Shown in pieces: positions 45,416 through 54,674 of a DNA stretch of 64,000 nucleotides. The position numbers and the translations under genes are program-made. A model generated the notes under the pieces. The model searched no databases and was not told where the DNA came from. It saw nothing but the letters and a program-made list of their open reading frames with translations. Position 1 is the first letter of the stretch, and every line of letters begins with the position of its first letter. The DNA comes from Prevotella melaninogenica ATCC 25845 (GTDB taxonomy: Bacteria; Bacteroidota; Bacteroidia; Bacteroidales; Bacteroidaceae), in NCBI RefSeq assembly GCF_000144405.1, contig NC_014371.1:496001-560000 (forward strand), given 5' to 3'.

Positions 45416-46687
45416 CTATGGTATCAATAATGAAGAATCTCCATAGCTAAGGAAACGGAAGTCATGGCTGAGGGCATAATCATAAACCTTACGCCAATCG
45501 CCCTTTAAAAAAGCACTTACTAAGAGCAACAACGTTGATTGTGGTTGATGAAAATTAGTTACGAGTGCCTTGACTATCTTATAAGTATAACCTGGAGCAA
45601 TGATAATCTGGGTACTTGAATGTAACACATTTAATCCGTCTTTATCCAAATAGGCAAGCAAATGACGAATAGAATCCTCCGCAGTTATCACCTTACCATT
45701 CACTACTACCAATCCTTCTTCATTATGTGGTAAGTCATATGGTTCCCATTGATTGACATGAAGGTCTTTCTCTGCCGTTTCTGGAGACAACACCAACTTA
45801 ACACCCATATAATAAAGGCTTTCCAGTGTTCTAACACTTGTTGTTCCTACAGCAACAGCATGGCAATTATGCTTTAGAAGTTTCTCTAAGGTCTGACGAC
45901 GAACAACAACAAACTCCGTGTGCATATTATGACCCTCAATCTCCTGACTCTTCACTGGTTTGAAAGTTCCGGCTCCCACATGAAGTGTAAGTTCCTCACG
46001 ATCAACACCATGTTCATCCAAGGCTTTCAGTACTTTATCGGTAAAGTGAAGTCCAGCTGTAGGCGCTGCCACTGAACCTTTAATCTTTGAATATACGGTT
46101 TGATAAGTTTCTTTATCACTTTCCTCTGTAGCACGGTTAAGATATGGAGGAATAGGCAATTCACCTACGGCTTCAAGAATCTCAGCAAATGATATGTTTG
46201 TATTATCCCACTCAAATTGAATCCAGTGATTAGTTCCACCAGCTTGCTCTTGAACCTTACTGCGGTCCATTGTCGCGGTGAGTGTCAGCTTCTGCCCTTT
46301 GATTTCAAATGCACGCTTTAGTGCACCTTCCTTCCACTTCTTAAGGTTGCCAACCATACAAAGCCATGCACACTCATGATTTGTTTGAAACATCAATTCA
46401 TAATCTGTTGGCTGTGCTGGTTCCATAAGAAACACCTCTATGAGTGCTCCCGTCTCCTTGCGGAAGTGCATACGTGCTTGAATGACTTTCGTATTATTGA
46501 AAACCATCAACGCACCCTTAGGCAAATATTCAGGAAGATTATAAAAAATGTCCTCCGATACATCACCATGCTTATAAAGCAACAGCTTACTATGGTCGCG
46601 CTCTGTCAACGGAAATTTGGCGATGCGCTCATCAGGGAGTGGATAGTTGTAATCAGAAATGCTAATATGTTTTGTATCTTCAGACAT
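45416..46687 (-). CDS. queA: S-adenosylmethionine:tRNA ribosyltransferase-isomerase
   Basis: The enzyme adds the cyclopentene ring precursor to form epoxyqueuosine at the wobble base of certain tRNAs. The product has 423 residues, longer than the 350-residue enterobacterial form but near other Bacteroidetes. Recognisable segments are YPLPDERIAKFPLTERDHSKLL at the start (split here), the conserved SVAAPTAGLHFTDKVL, VGAGTFKPVK, and LVTNFHQPQSTLLLLVSAF. It lies 9 bp after the PAP2 gene and closes the Bat operon run, although it has no known functional link to it. Confidence 0.95.
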   Translation of the reverse strand: MSEDTKHISISDYNYPLPDERIAKFPLTERDHSKLLLYKHGDVSEDIFYNLPEYLPKGALMVFNNTKVIQARMHFRKETGALIEVFLMEPAQPTDYELMFQTNHECAWLCMVGNLKKWKEGALKRAFEIKGQKLTLTATMDRSKVQEQAGGTNHWIQFEWDNTNISFAEILEAVGELPIPPYLNRATEESDKETYQTVYSKIKGSVAAPTAGLHFTDKVLKALDEHGVDREELTLHVGAGTFKPVKSQEIEGHNMHTEFVVVRRQTLEKLLKHNCHAVAVGTTSVRTLESLYYMGVKLVLSPETAEKDLHVNQWEPYDLPHNEEGLVVVNGKVITAEDSIRHLLAYLDKDGLNVLHSSTQIIIAPGYTYKIVKALVTNFHQPQSTLLLLVSAFLKGDWRKVYDYALSHDFRFLSYGDSSLLIP

Positions 46688-46696
46688 AACTTTATT

Positions 46697-47392
46697 TTAT
46701 ATTGATAAGACGGCCCGAAAAGCCGCATAAATAAATGACAATATAAGTACACTAATAACAACGTCTATATCTGCAAAGCTGTAACCTGTTCGCGTATATT
46801 TTGTCGAAATATAGTGTAATTTGTCACTAAAACGAATATAAATGCGAAGGTATAAAAAATAAATGAAAACAGCGACGCTTGAGCCAAATATCATTCCAAC
46901 AAATACGTCAGAAGGATAATGAACACCAAGATATGGACGTGTTAGGGATACCATAATGCTCCATGCAATCATTAAGATAGAAAAGATACGGTCACGTACC
47001 AATAAACAGAAGAATACTGCTATCACAAAGGCATTAGCAGTATGTGACGAGAAAAAGCTATAACCATCAGCCATATAATGGTTTACAGCCACAACAATTC
47101 CCTGTAAGTCTGGATTATTGAGAGGACGTGGTCGGGCTACAAGTGGCTTAACAATACCAAGATTTAAACCATTTACGATAAGAAGCCCCAATGCCACAGT
47201 TCCAATAACAAGTATTATCTTTTGCCAGTTCTCATTATTCTTTATAACCAAATAAAGCAAAGACGCATAAAGAGGAATCCATGTAAAAGCATTGGTCACT
47301 GTAAGAACAAAATAATCAATAAAAAGGTTATCGCCTCCATTGAAAGCGAGTAAAATTGATTTATCAAGTTCTCTAAATACGTCTAAATTCAT
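46697..47392 (-). CDS. PAP2-family membrane phosphatase
   Basis: The product has 231 residues with about five or six transmembrane helices. The three phosphatase motifs are present in order: KPLVARPRP (basic motif), SFFSSHTAN (SGH-type motif, here SSH), and RPYLGVHYPSDVF with the catalytic histidine and aspartate. Members hydrolyse lipid phosphates such as undecaprenyl pyrophosphate or phosphatidyl phosphates; the substrate here is not known. It lies between the batD-batE fusion and queA with short gaps of 39 and 9 bp, so it is likely in the same transcript. Confidence 0.9.
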   Translation of the reverse strand: MNLDVFRELDKSILLAFNGGDNLFIDYFVLTVTNAFTWIPLYASLLYLVIKNNENWQKIILVIGTVALGLLIVNGLNLGIVKPLVARPRPLNNPDLQGIVVAVNHYMADGYSFFSSHTANAFVIAVFFCLLVRDRIFSILMIAWSIMVSLTRPYLGVHYPSDVFVGMIFGSSVAVFIYFLYLRIYIRFSDKLHYISTKYTRTGYSFADIDVVISVLILSFIYAAFRAVLSI

Positions 47393-47431
47393 TGTTTGGA
47401 TTCTATAAGAAACTTTCTGTCAGGTTGTCAT

Positions 47432-49984
47432 TTATATAGCTTCTACATTCTCAGCCTTAATCCAACCTTGACGACCATCACTCAACTTGATTTCCGTCCA
47501 CTGGCTCATACTATTATCGGTAATTCTGACTTTTGAACCTTCATGAAGGATAAATGCTTCAGCAGACTTCTGATCAGGCGTCTTTCTTACAACGGCTGAT
47601 GGTGTCATGATAATACCATGTGATTCTGAGTCTAACAAATAAACCTGTTGTATGGCAAAGAATGTGTTAATAATGAAAAGGAAGAAAAAGACAGGCAATA
47701 CTACCTTTGACAACTTCCTAAGGAACTCAATGTCAACAAACAAGTAAACAACAAGCGCTAAAATCGAAATAAATAGACAAACAAGACTGAGAATTGCCCA
47801 CATGTCAACACTAAGATAATTAACTAATGCCTTATACCATGTTATAAAAAACATTTCTGGCTCTGGCGTCAAATTGTCAATTGTCTTTGATTGTGCCAAC
47901 TGAAGGTTGAAACGAATATCCTCATCGCTTGGAGCAAGACGCTGTGCACGCTCATATGATAACACGGCATGTGGGATGTTATCAAGGCGATAGTAGCTAT
48001 TGCCAAGATTATAATATAAAGCAGCAGATTCGCCCTGCTTTAATAGTTTCTCATAACCTTTAACGGCTTGCATGTAATTCCCTTTTTGATATAGCTTGTC
48101 AACATCAGCCTTTGTTTGTGCTGACAACTGCAAAGAGAAAATAGACATGCATATGATAAGGAAGAAGAAGCTGAAAGTCTTCTTGCTTGAAGGCTTCAAT
48201 TTCTTTACAGTCTCTTCCATATCTGCTATAGCTTTCATTGCTGCATCAAGTGTTCGTTTCATATTACCTTTCTCGTCACCAGGAGCATAGCGCTCATATT
48301 CACATTCGTCAATAGCAGAAATGTAGTTATCAATCACTTCGAATGGAACATTGATTTTACTAAACTGCTCTCTAATATTATCACGTGATAATGACTCTAC
48401 AGGCAGGTTGAGCTTATCACTTGCATAACCCCATAATGTCTTCAAAACCTCATCATAGAAATCGAGATTTTTATTCTTCAGCATTAAAAGTTCTGCAGCA
48501 TGTAAACGACTGGAAGCAACACGATTGGCATTTTTTCCACGTTTTAATACCATATCCACACGATGCGCAAAGCGATCACGATAGTAGAATGATAATGCAC
48601 CCCCTACTCCCAATAGTAAAAGAAGAATTATATAGTATGTCACAGAACCAAAGAAGAAGTTGCCAACTTTATCAAGTGAACTGTCGCCTATCTTCAATGG
48701 TAAAATGTCTTCATTTGGTAAATCAACAGAAAGAATATCTTTTGAAGAGCCGTCACCTCTTGATACTTTTAACTCCATCGGTTCTGTCTGCAGTGTTACA
48801 TATTTCTTCTGCGCTAAGTCATAGTAGCAGAACTTTACTGGAGGTATGGCTACAAGTCCTTCCTGATGAGGAATAACGACCTGATCATAAACCATGTTAC
48901 CCTCTGCACCCTTTGTTGTCAACTGGGTCTTATCAGTTGTTTTAATATCAAATGACTCAAAGCCCTTAGGAATCTGAATGATAGGTTTCTTTATCAACTT
49001 CAGATTTCCTACTCCACTAACAACAACACGAATCGTAATAGGATTACCAGCCTTTACTTCTTTTTTATTTAATTGTGCAGAAAGATTAAAATGACCAACA
49101 CCACCAGAAAAATCCGTAGGACGATTAGGTAAAGGTAAAACCTTAACAGCTAATCCTGGTGCTACAATGTCTTTCTTAAAATTTGTACTACCACCATCAA
49201 TGCCAAAAGCTTCAAATGGATTAAAGCCATTAGATTCTTGTATGATACCATGAAAAGTCAATGGTGGAACCTGTAAAGTACCTGTCATTTGTGGATACAT
49301 TACATACTGGCTCCATGTAACACAATTATATAAACGCTTACCAATACGCTCTTTATGGAAAGTTTTTTGTTGTGGCAAGTCAACTTCTTGCACATGAAAA
49401 CCAACCAAGTCGGGCATCTTACCAATAAGTTGGCGTAAGTTCTTTGTTGTGTAGACCTTGTATGTCAGTAAAACAGGCTCCTGTTCATAAACAGTAGTCT
49501 TATTAGCACTTACCTTGATAAACAAATCGTTAGCTGTAATCTTTGCTGCAGCAGCACGAGAGTCTGTACGTGAATCATAATATCCACCATTTGTAGCACT
49601 ATGAGAACCTGTAGTAGCTAAAATTTTTACTGGCGTTGATGCAAGTTCCTGATCATTCACAAAAATATGAGCAGGACCAATATTTACATTTCCTTTTTTA
49701 GTTGCTATAAAGACGTATGTAAATGAAACAGAAGATGAACTACTTGCATGCCCATCAATGAATTGATAATTTGATTGCGAAGAAGTTGCAGGACCAAACA
49801 CTTTCTCAAGTCCACTTGATAATCTTCCCAATTGAAATCTACGAACATCTTGGGTGTATACGACGTATTCAACCTGAAACTCCTCGCCCACTGTCACTTG
49901 TTTTGGTGCAGCCACCCGAACACGTTGTGCTTGTAAAACACAAACACTCATTAGTGACAGAAATAAAATTATATATCGTTTCAT
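47432..49984 (-). CDS. BatD-BatE fusion protein of the aerotolerance operon
   Basis: The chosen start gives 850 residues with a signal peptide ending LQAQ; an in-frame ATG 120 bp upstream would overlap batC and adds an unlikely leader. Residues to about 600 are BatD: beta domains of the oxygen-tolerance family (GEEFQVEYVVYTQDV), then a transmembrane helix near 495 and a cytoplasmic helical part. At about 600-623 comes a second signal-like stretch, SFFFLIICMSIFSLQLSAQ. From 624 to 850 the chain is BatE: TPR repeats, two transmembrane helices and a C-terminal SH3-like domain (QGWIKAENVEAI). In Bacteroides fragilis the two are separate genes. An internal ATG at 48220 could start a separate BatE. 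Confidence 0.85.
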   Translation of the reverse strand: MKRYIILFLSLMSVCVLQAQRVRVAAPKQVTVGEEFQVEYVVYTQDVRRFQLGRLSSGLEKVFGPATSSQSNYQFIDGHASSSSSVSFTYVFIATKKGNVNIGPAHIFVNDQELASTPVKILATTGSHSATNGGYYDSRTDSRAAAAKITANDLFIKVSANKTTVYEQEPVLLTYKVYTTKNLRQLIGKMPDLVGFHVQEVDLPQQKTFHKERIGKRLYNCVTWSQYVMYPQMTGTLQVPPLTFHGIIQESNGFNPFEAFGIDGGSTNFKKDIVAPGLAVKVLPLPNRPTDFSGGVGHFNLSAQLNKKEVKAGNPITIRVVVSGVGNLKLIKKPIIQIPKGFESFDIKTTDKTQLTTKGAEGNMVYDQVVIPHQEGLVAIPPVKFCYYDLAQKKYVTLQTEPMELKVSRGDGSSKDILSVDLPNEDILPLKIGDSSLDKVGNFFFGSVTYYIILLLLLGVGGALSFYYRDRFAHRVDMVLKRGKNANRVASSRLHAAELLMLKNKNLDFYDEVLKTLWGYASDKLNLPVESLSRDNIREQFSKINVPFEVIDNYISAIDECEYERYAPGDEKGNMKRTLDAAMKAIADMEETVKKLKPSSKKTFSFFFLIICMSIFSLQLSAQTKADVDKLYQKGNYMQAVKGYEKLLKQGESAALYYNLGNSYYRLDNIPHAVLSYERAQRLAPSDEDIRFNLQLAQSKTIDNLTPEPEMFFITWYKALVNYLSVDMWAILSLVCLFISILALVVYLFVDIEFLRKLSKVVLPVFFFLFIINTFFAIQQVYLLDSESHGIIMTPSAVVRKTPDQKSAEAFILHEGSKVRITDNSMSQWTEIKLSDGRQGWIKAENVEAI

Positions 49985-49994
49985 ATTTTCAATA

Positions 49995-50699
49995 TTACCA
50001 GTTTTTATCAAGTTTTTTATCAGAAGGTTGGCGCATAACCTTTGATAGACGCTCTTGAGTTTCTTTCTCTTGCTGTTTAACAGCATTGAGAAGTTGCTCA
50101 GCATTATCTTTGCTCATGCCTTGGTTGTCTTTCGGTTGTTTATTCTTCTGATTATTTTTTTGATTGTTTTTATTTTGATTCTGATTTTGAGGTTGCTTCT
50201 TTTTCTTTTCTTTATCCTTATCAGATTTATTTTTATCAGATGATTGCTGATTTTGTTGCTGTTTCAATTTACGTTTACATAACTCAAGGTTATAGCGAGC
50301 ATTCTTATGATTTGGATTACTACGTAAAGCACTCTTATAAGCCTCTATAGCCTTTTCATAATTTTGCTCATCTTGAAAGATTGTACCAAGATTATTATAA
50401 CTGCTTGAGAGACGAACTGGGTCTTTTTCTAACTTTGCAGCATTATCATACAATTTCTTTGCTTCCTCATTCTTTTTTTGTGCTTGTAGGCATCTACCCA
50501 AATTATAATTAGCAATCGCATTGCTACCATCTTTATCAATAGCTTTATGATAAAGAATTTCCGCCTGTGCATAGTTTTTTGAAGAGAAAAGCTTATTTCC
50601 CTCTCTTATGAGTTGATTAGCTGTTTGTGCATTACTCCCGACAAACACTAACAACATACATATTATGATATAAAGTCGTTTTACCATACCTTTTACCAA
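49995..50699 (-). CDS. batC: BatC TPR protein
   Basis: The product has 234 residues with a signal peptide (ending SNAQ). Three TPR units follow (IANYNLGRCLQAQKKNEEA, SSYNNLGTIFQDEQNYEKA, ARYNLELCKRKLKQ). A long low-complexity tract of Gln, Asn and Lys spans about 145-195, probably disordered. The C-terminus is basic. It is expected to be a periplasmic partner of the VWA proteins. Its start overlaps the batB stop by 7 bp, and batD starts 10 bp after its stop. Confidence 0.9.
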   Translation of the reverse strand: MVKGMVKRLYIIICMLLVFVGSNAQTANQLIREGNKLFSSKNYAQAEILYHKAIDKDGSNAIANYNLGRCLQAQKKNEEAKKLYDNAAKLEKDPVRLSSSYNNLGTIFQDEQNYEKAIEAYKSALRSNPNHKNARYNLELCKRKLKQQQNQQSSDKNKSDKDKEKKKKQPQNQNQNKNNQKNNQKNKQPKDNQGMSKDNAEQLLNAVKQQEKETQERLSKVMRQPSDKKLDKNW

Positions 50700-51688
50700 C
50701 GTCTTTTTCTTTCAAGTAATAAGACATCTATAATTAGCAGAATGACAACAAGCAATGCTAATGCCTGAAATTGTTCATCAAAGTCGCTGTAAACAACATT
50801 GTTAATTTTACCTTTCTGCAATTTATTAAGTTCTCTGCCTAAGACAGCGTCAGCCATACTGCTATTTGTAACATGTAGATAAACACCATGTCCTGCAGTT
50901 GCAATCTGTTTACACATTTCTTCGTTAAGACGAGTCTTCACAACTTCACCGTTAGATGTTTTCAATTCACTGCCATCAGGCATTGGAATTGTTGCACCCT
51001 CTGTAGAGCCAACACCTAAAATAAAAACTCTTATCCCCTTGCTTTGTGCCTGTTTTGCCATTTCTTCAGCACCACCTTCATTATCTTCACCATCCGTAAT
51101 TAAGATAATAGCCTTCCCGACCTTAGAGTTAGGTGTAAAACTATTCATAGAAAGTTGAAGTGCCTTGCCAATATCTGTTCCTTGTGTACCAATTAAAGAA
51201 GGATTGATATTATCTAAAAACATTTTAGCTGAAACATAATCACTTGTTATAGGTAATTGAACAAAAGCATCTCCCGCAAAGACAATCAATCCTATTTTGT
51301 CTTCACTAAACTTATTCATCAAATTTTCAACAAGCAATTTGCTCTTCTCTAAACGTGAAGGAGCAACGTCTTCTGCCAGCATTGAATTACTAATATCAAG
51401 TGCAATTATGGTTTCTATGCCTTCACGCTCCTTGTTTGTAGCAATTCTACTTCCAACCTGAGGACGAGCGATAATAAGTATAAGGAGTAATAATACCAGT
51501 TCTACCAACACAAATTTAATCCAACCTCTTCTCTTACTTGTCATAGGAGAAAGCTGGTGTATAAGTAATGGATTCCCAAACTTCGCCAATCGTTGCTTAT
51601 GCTTACGAATGGAGTACAAGTAGATGATTACTGATAAGGGTATCAGTAATAATAACCACAGATATATGGGATTATCAAATCTAAACAT
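50693..51688 (-). CDS. batB: BatB von Willebrand A-domain membrane protein
   Basis: The product has 331 residues. Two transmembrane helices lie near the N-terminus (about 7-25 and 57-75) and one at the C-terminus (LLVVILLIIDVLLL). The VWA domain between them has the metal-binding MIDAS motif ALDISNSML and the later TDGEDNEGG. The N-terminal segment follows the BatA/BatB pattern (RFDNPIYLWLLLLIPL). It probably faces the periplasm and binds partners in a metal-dependent way. It follows batA by 56 bp. Confidence 0.93.
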   Translation of the reverse strand: MFRFDNPIYLWLLLLIPLSVIIYLYSIRKHKQRLAKFGNPLLIHQLSPMTSKRRGWIKFVLVELVLLLLILIIARPQVGSRIATNKEREGIETIIALDISNSMLAEDVAPSRLEKSKLLVENLMNKFSEDKIGLIVFAGDAFVQLPITSDYVSAKMFLDNINPSLIGTQGTDIGKALQLSMNSFTPNSKVGKAIILITDGEDNEGGAEEMAKQAQSKGIRVFILGVGSTEGATIPMPDGSELKTSNGEVVKTRLNEEMCKQIATAGHGVYLHVTNSSMADAVLGRELNKLQKGKINNVVYSDFDEQFQALALLVVILLIIDVLLLERKRRW

Positions 51689-51744
51689 TCTTCAACTAAT
51701 CTTGTTAAACAAGCAAATCTTATTTGTATCGCTAAGAGATAATA

Positions 51745-52701
51745 TTATGGCAATCGTTTGAAGACTGTCCAACGAAGAATTAACTCAAAGCAAAAGAGCA
51801 ATAAAGCCAACCAAGCAAAAGGCATGTAAGCATCATGTAGATGGTCATACGACTTAATATTCATCTTTGTCTTTTCAAGTTTATCAATATCTTGGTAGAT
51901 TTTTGATAACTCAGCCTGGCTTTGTGCTCTATAGAATTCACCATTCGTTAATACTGCAATATCTTGCAATGTCTTATAATCGATGGCACCAATATCTTCC
52001 CCTGTCTCTCTACCTAAGCCGATTGTATAAACTCTGATACCAAATTTCTTTGCTATGGTAGCAGCTGTCATTGGAGAAATAGAACCAACATTATTACTAC
52101 CATCGGTTAACAGAATAACAACCTTACTCTTAGCTTTAGAATCTTTTAAGCGACTAACAGAGTTTGCTAATCCCAGACCGATAGCGGTACCATCTTGCAT
52201 TAATCCATTTGTGACTAAATCCGTACGAACATTATGAAGAAGATTCAACAGGGCTGCATGATCAAGCGTCATTGGGCACTGTGTAAAAGCTTCACCTGCA
52301 AAGATAGTAAGTCCTATATTGTCACTTGGACGACTACTGATAAATTCAGAAGCAACTTCCTTTGCAACTTCCATACGATTGGGAAAAACATCTTCTGTTA
52401 ACATACTTGCAGAAATGTCCATTGTCAACATGATGTCAATACCCTCAGTATCTTTATTATCCCAGGCATTATAAGTTTGTGGACGTGCCAAAACAATGAC
52501 TACTAATGCGTAAACTATACAACGCAAAGCCATAGGGAGATGAATCAATTTCACCTTCCAACTTTTGGGAGCATGCTGATAAGCAAATGTATCGCTCATC
52601 CTCATGGTTGGTTCTTTACCTTTACCACGAAAGAAATACCATAATAGATACGGTATCAACAAGAGCAGTAAAAGGAGATATCCACTATTGGCAAATTCCA
52701 T
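51745..52701 (-). CDS. batA: BatA von Willebrand A-domain membrane protein
   Basis: The product has 318 residues with the same layout as BatB: N-terminal hydrophobic segment (LLLLLLIPYLLWYFF), a second helix near residue 60, a VWA domain with MIDAS motif TMDISASML and LLTDGSNNVG, and a C-terminal helix (LALLLFCFELIL). BatA and BatB are paralogues side by side. In Bacteroides the operon is linked to oxygen survival and to membrane complexes of more than one Bat protein; that role is carried over by homology. Confidence 0.93.
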   Translation of the reverse strand: MEFANSGYLLLLLLLIPYLLWYFFRGKGKEPTMRMSDTFAYQHAPKSWKVKLIHLPMALRCIVYALVVIVLARPQTYNAWDNKDTEGIDIMLTMDISASMLTEDVFPNRMEVAKEVASEFISSRPSDNIGLTIFAGEAFTQCPMTLDHAALLNLLHNVRTDLVTNGLMQDGTAIGLGLANSVSRLKDSKAKSKVVILLTDGSNNVGSISPMTAATIAKKFGIRVYTIGLGRETGEDIGAIDYKTLQDIAVLTNGEFYRAQSQAELSKIYQDIDKLEKTKMNIKSYDHLHDAYMPFAWLALLLFCFELILRWTVFKRLP

Positions 52702-52720
52702 TTCTATAATTCTATTTATA

Positions 52721-53755
52721 TTACATCAAAAGCGCATAGGCTTCAAATGCTGCGTAAATAAGCAAAGCTACGGATGTCACTAATAGCAATCCTATAGCGA
52801 GCTTTATTATCTTACGTGAACGAGTATCACTTATGTTTTCTTTTGGTTCTTCAACAACTTCTTTTGTTTCTTCAACCTTTGTACTATCTATAAAATGAAC
52901 AATACTTTCAAGATAATAAGTCATGTCATTCGCATCTGTTGAATATTTAGCGAATTTTACAAGGTCTGCTGTGTTGAATACTACTTTTAATTCAGAAACA
53001 TCACAAACATCCTTCATACTTTCTAATATCTCATGAGAAGTCATTTCCAATGCGTTGATATTATAACGCTGTGAGATATATTTTCTGAGAACGTTTGTAA
53101 CATCTGTATAATAAGCTTTCTGTTCTGCATACAACATCTTATTTGCAGCTATCTCAGAAAGGTCATGTTTTGCTTGCTCATAGTAAGATAGTGCACGTGT
53201 TTTCTTTAATGCCCTACCATTTTGCTTATGGCAAAGAATTCTATAAAGATAGAAAACAAAACAGATGAGTATAAGTGCAAGTACAATTACTAAAATTACA
53301 GGAACCCATTCACCCCATGAAAAAGGAACCTTTTGAATATCATCTGGTGGCATAGGAGTACTTTTCACTGTATCGACAGGAACAGCCTGGACATCCAGAG
53401 TAACATTACCTGTCATCTTAGTCGCACCACCTACAATAACTTTCTGTGCAGGAATAGTATAACGCTTAGCATCCCATGCAGTAATGGTATATATTCGTCT
53501 TATTCTTACCTTACTATTTGCATCTGCTGTGTCAGACTTAGCACTAAGTACTTCAACATCTGACACTATCTCTTTTTTATTATTAAATTCTGGAAAAGAA
53601 ATCTTTGTCCCTTTAGGTGCATATACAGTAATGAAATAGTGTGAACGTCCACCTATCAATATTTTGGTAGAATCCACACTTGCCGTTACCTGTACTTGTG
53701 CATGGCTTACAACTGCCAGGATAAGCAATATAAATATAACAATATATTTTCTCAT
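52721..53755 (-). CDS. Bat-operon membrane protein, DUF58-BatA spacer gene
   Basis: The product has 344 residues with a signal peptide (ending SHAQ). An exported beta domain (QVTASVDSTKILIGGRSHY) resembles the first domain of BatD. One transmembrane helix (VPVILVIVLALILICFVFYL, about 152-172) follows, then a helical cytoplasmic region with KYISQRYNINALEMTSHEI and a C-terminal helix. It is a usual member of Bacteroidetes moxR-bat clusters without a settled name. Its ATG overlaps the DUF58 stop by 4 bp. Confidence 0.82.
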   Translation of the reverse strand: MRKYIVIFILLILAVVSHAQVQVTASVDSTKILIGGRSHYFITVYAPKGTKISFPEFNNKKEIVSDVEVLSAKSDTADANSKVRIRRIYTITAWDAKRYTIPAQKVIVGGATKMTGNVTLDVQAVPVDTVKSTPMPPDDIQKVPFSWGEWVPVILVIVLALILICFVFYLYRILCHKQNGRALKKTRALSYYEQAKHDLSEIAANKMLYAEQKAYYTDVTNVLRKYISQRYNINALEMTSHEILESMKDVCDVSELKVVFNTADLVKFAKYSTDANDMTYYLESIVHFIDSTKVEETKEVVEEPKENISDTRSRKIIKLAIGLLLVTSVALLIYAAFEAYALLM

Positions 53756-54624
53756 CGGTTTCTCTTTGAAAACAACGTCATCAACATCTTTACATAGTCG
53801 TCATCCGTTGCAATAGCCACACTATCTACATGACTCTGAGTTAACATCTCATGTAATCGTATCTCACGCTCCTCCCAATATTTATTATGTACTTTTCGTA
53901 AACGAGCATCATGAGTATCAATATACATCTCATGCCCTGTCTCCGCATCAACAACCTTCATTAGACCCACATCAGGCATTTCTTTTGCTCGAGGGTCATA
54001 AATTTGAATGGCAACAACATCATGTTTTTTATTAGCTATTCGTAATTCTTGACTGAAATCCTTACGAGTATAGAAATCACTGATTACAAAGGCTGTACAA
54101 TGACGCTTCATTACCTTGTTAAGGTATTCAAGACTTACACCAACATCTGTTCTCTTGCTATTCGGAGTAAAAGTAAGCATCTCTCTAATAAGATAAAGAA
54201 TATGCTTACGTCCTTTCTTTGGAGCAATATACTTCTCTATATAATCTGAGAAAAATATAACACCAATCTTATCATTATTTTGAATAGCAGAGAATGCTAA
54301 AGTAGCGGCTATCTCCGTAGCACACTCGCGTTTTAACTGGCCAGAAGTACCAAAATCAAGCGAGCCACTGACATCTATTAGCAGCATCACTGTCAACTCA
54401 CGTTCTTCTTCAAAAACCTTAACGTATGGACGATGAAAACGTCCTGTCACATTCCAATCAATATCTCTGACATCATCACCATACTGATACTCGCGTACTT
54501 CAGAAAAAGCCATACCACGCCCTTTAAAGGCAGAATGATACTGCCCTGCAAAGATATTCTGGCTCAGTCCTAAAGTCTTGATTTCAATCTTTCGGACTTT
54601 CTTTAGTAATTCAGTAGTATCCAT
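53752..54624 (-). CDS. DUF58-family VWA-like protein of the moxR-bat cluster
   Basis: The product has 290 residues, cytoplasmic, without transmembrane helices. The diagnostic DUF58 segment is YQYGDDVRDIDWNVTGR near residue 50, followed by a VWA-like fold with LLIDVSGSLDFG and then FVISDFYTR. DUF58 proteins are regular partners of MoxR ATPases. It follows moxR by 50 bp and overlaps the next gene by 4 bp. Confidence 0.94.
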   Translation of the reverse strand: MDTTELLKKVRKIEIKTLGLSQNIFAGQYHSAFKGRGMAFSEVREYQYGDDVRDIDWNVTGRFHRPYVKVFEEERELTVMLLIDVSGSLDFGTSGQLKRECATEIAATLAFSAIQNNDKIGVIFFSDYIEKYIAPKKGRKHILYLIREMLTFTPNSKRTDVGVSLEYLNKVMKRHCTAFVISDFYTRKDFSQELRIANKKHDVVAIQIYDPRAKEMPDVGLMKVVDAETGHEMYIDTHDARLRKVHNKYWEEREIRLHEMLTQSHVDSVAIATDDDYVKMLMTLFSKRNR

Positions 54625-54674
54625 AGAAAATGATAATAATGCTTCTTAAATTCTTCTAAGAATATAATTGAAGA

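Noticed and set aside
49985..50104. Upstream start of the BatD-BatE gene
   Set aside because: It would overlap batC by about 110 bp and place 40 basic residues in front of a clear signal peptide.
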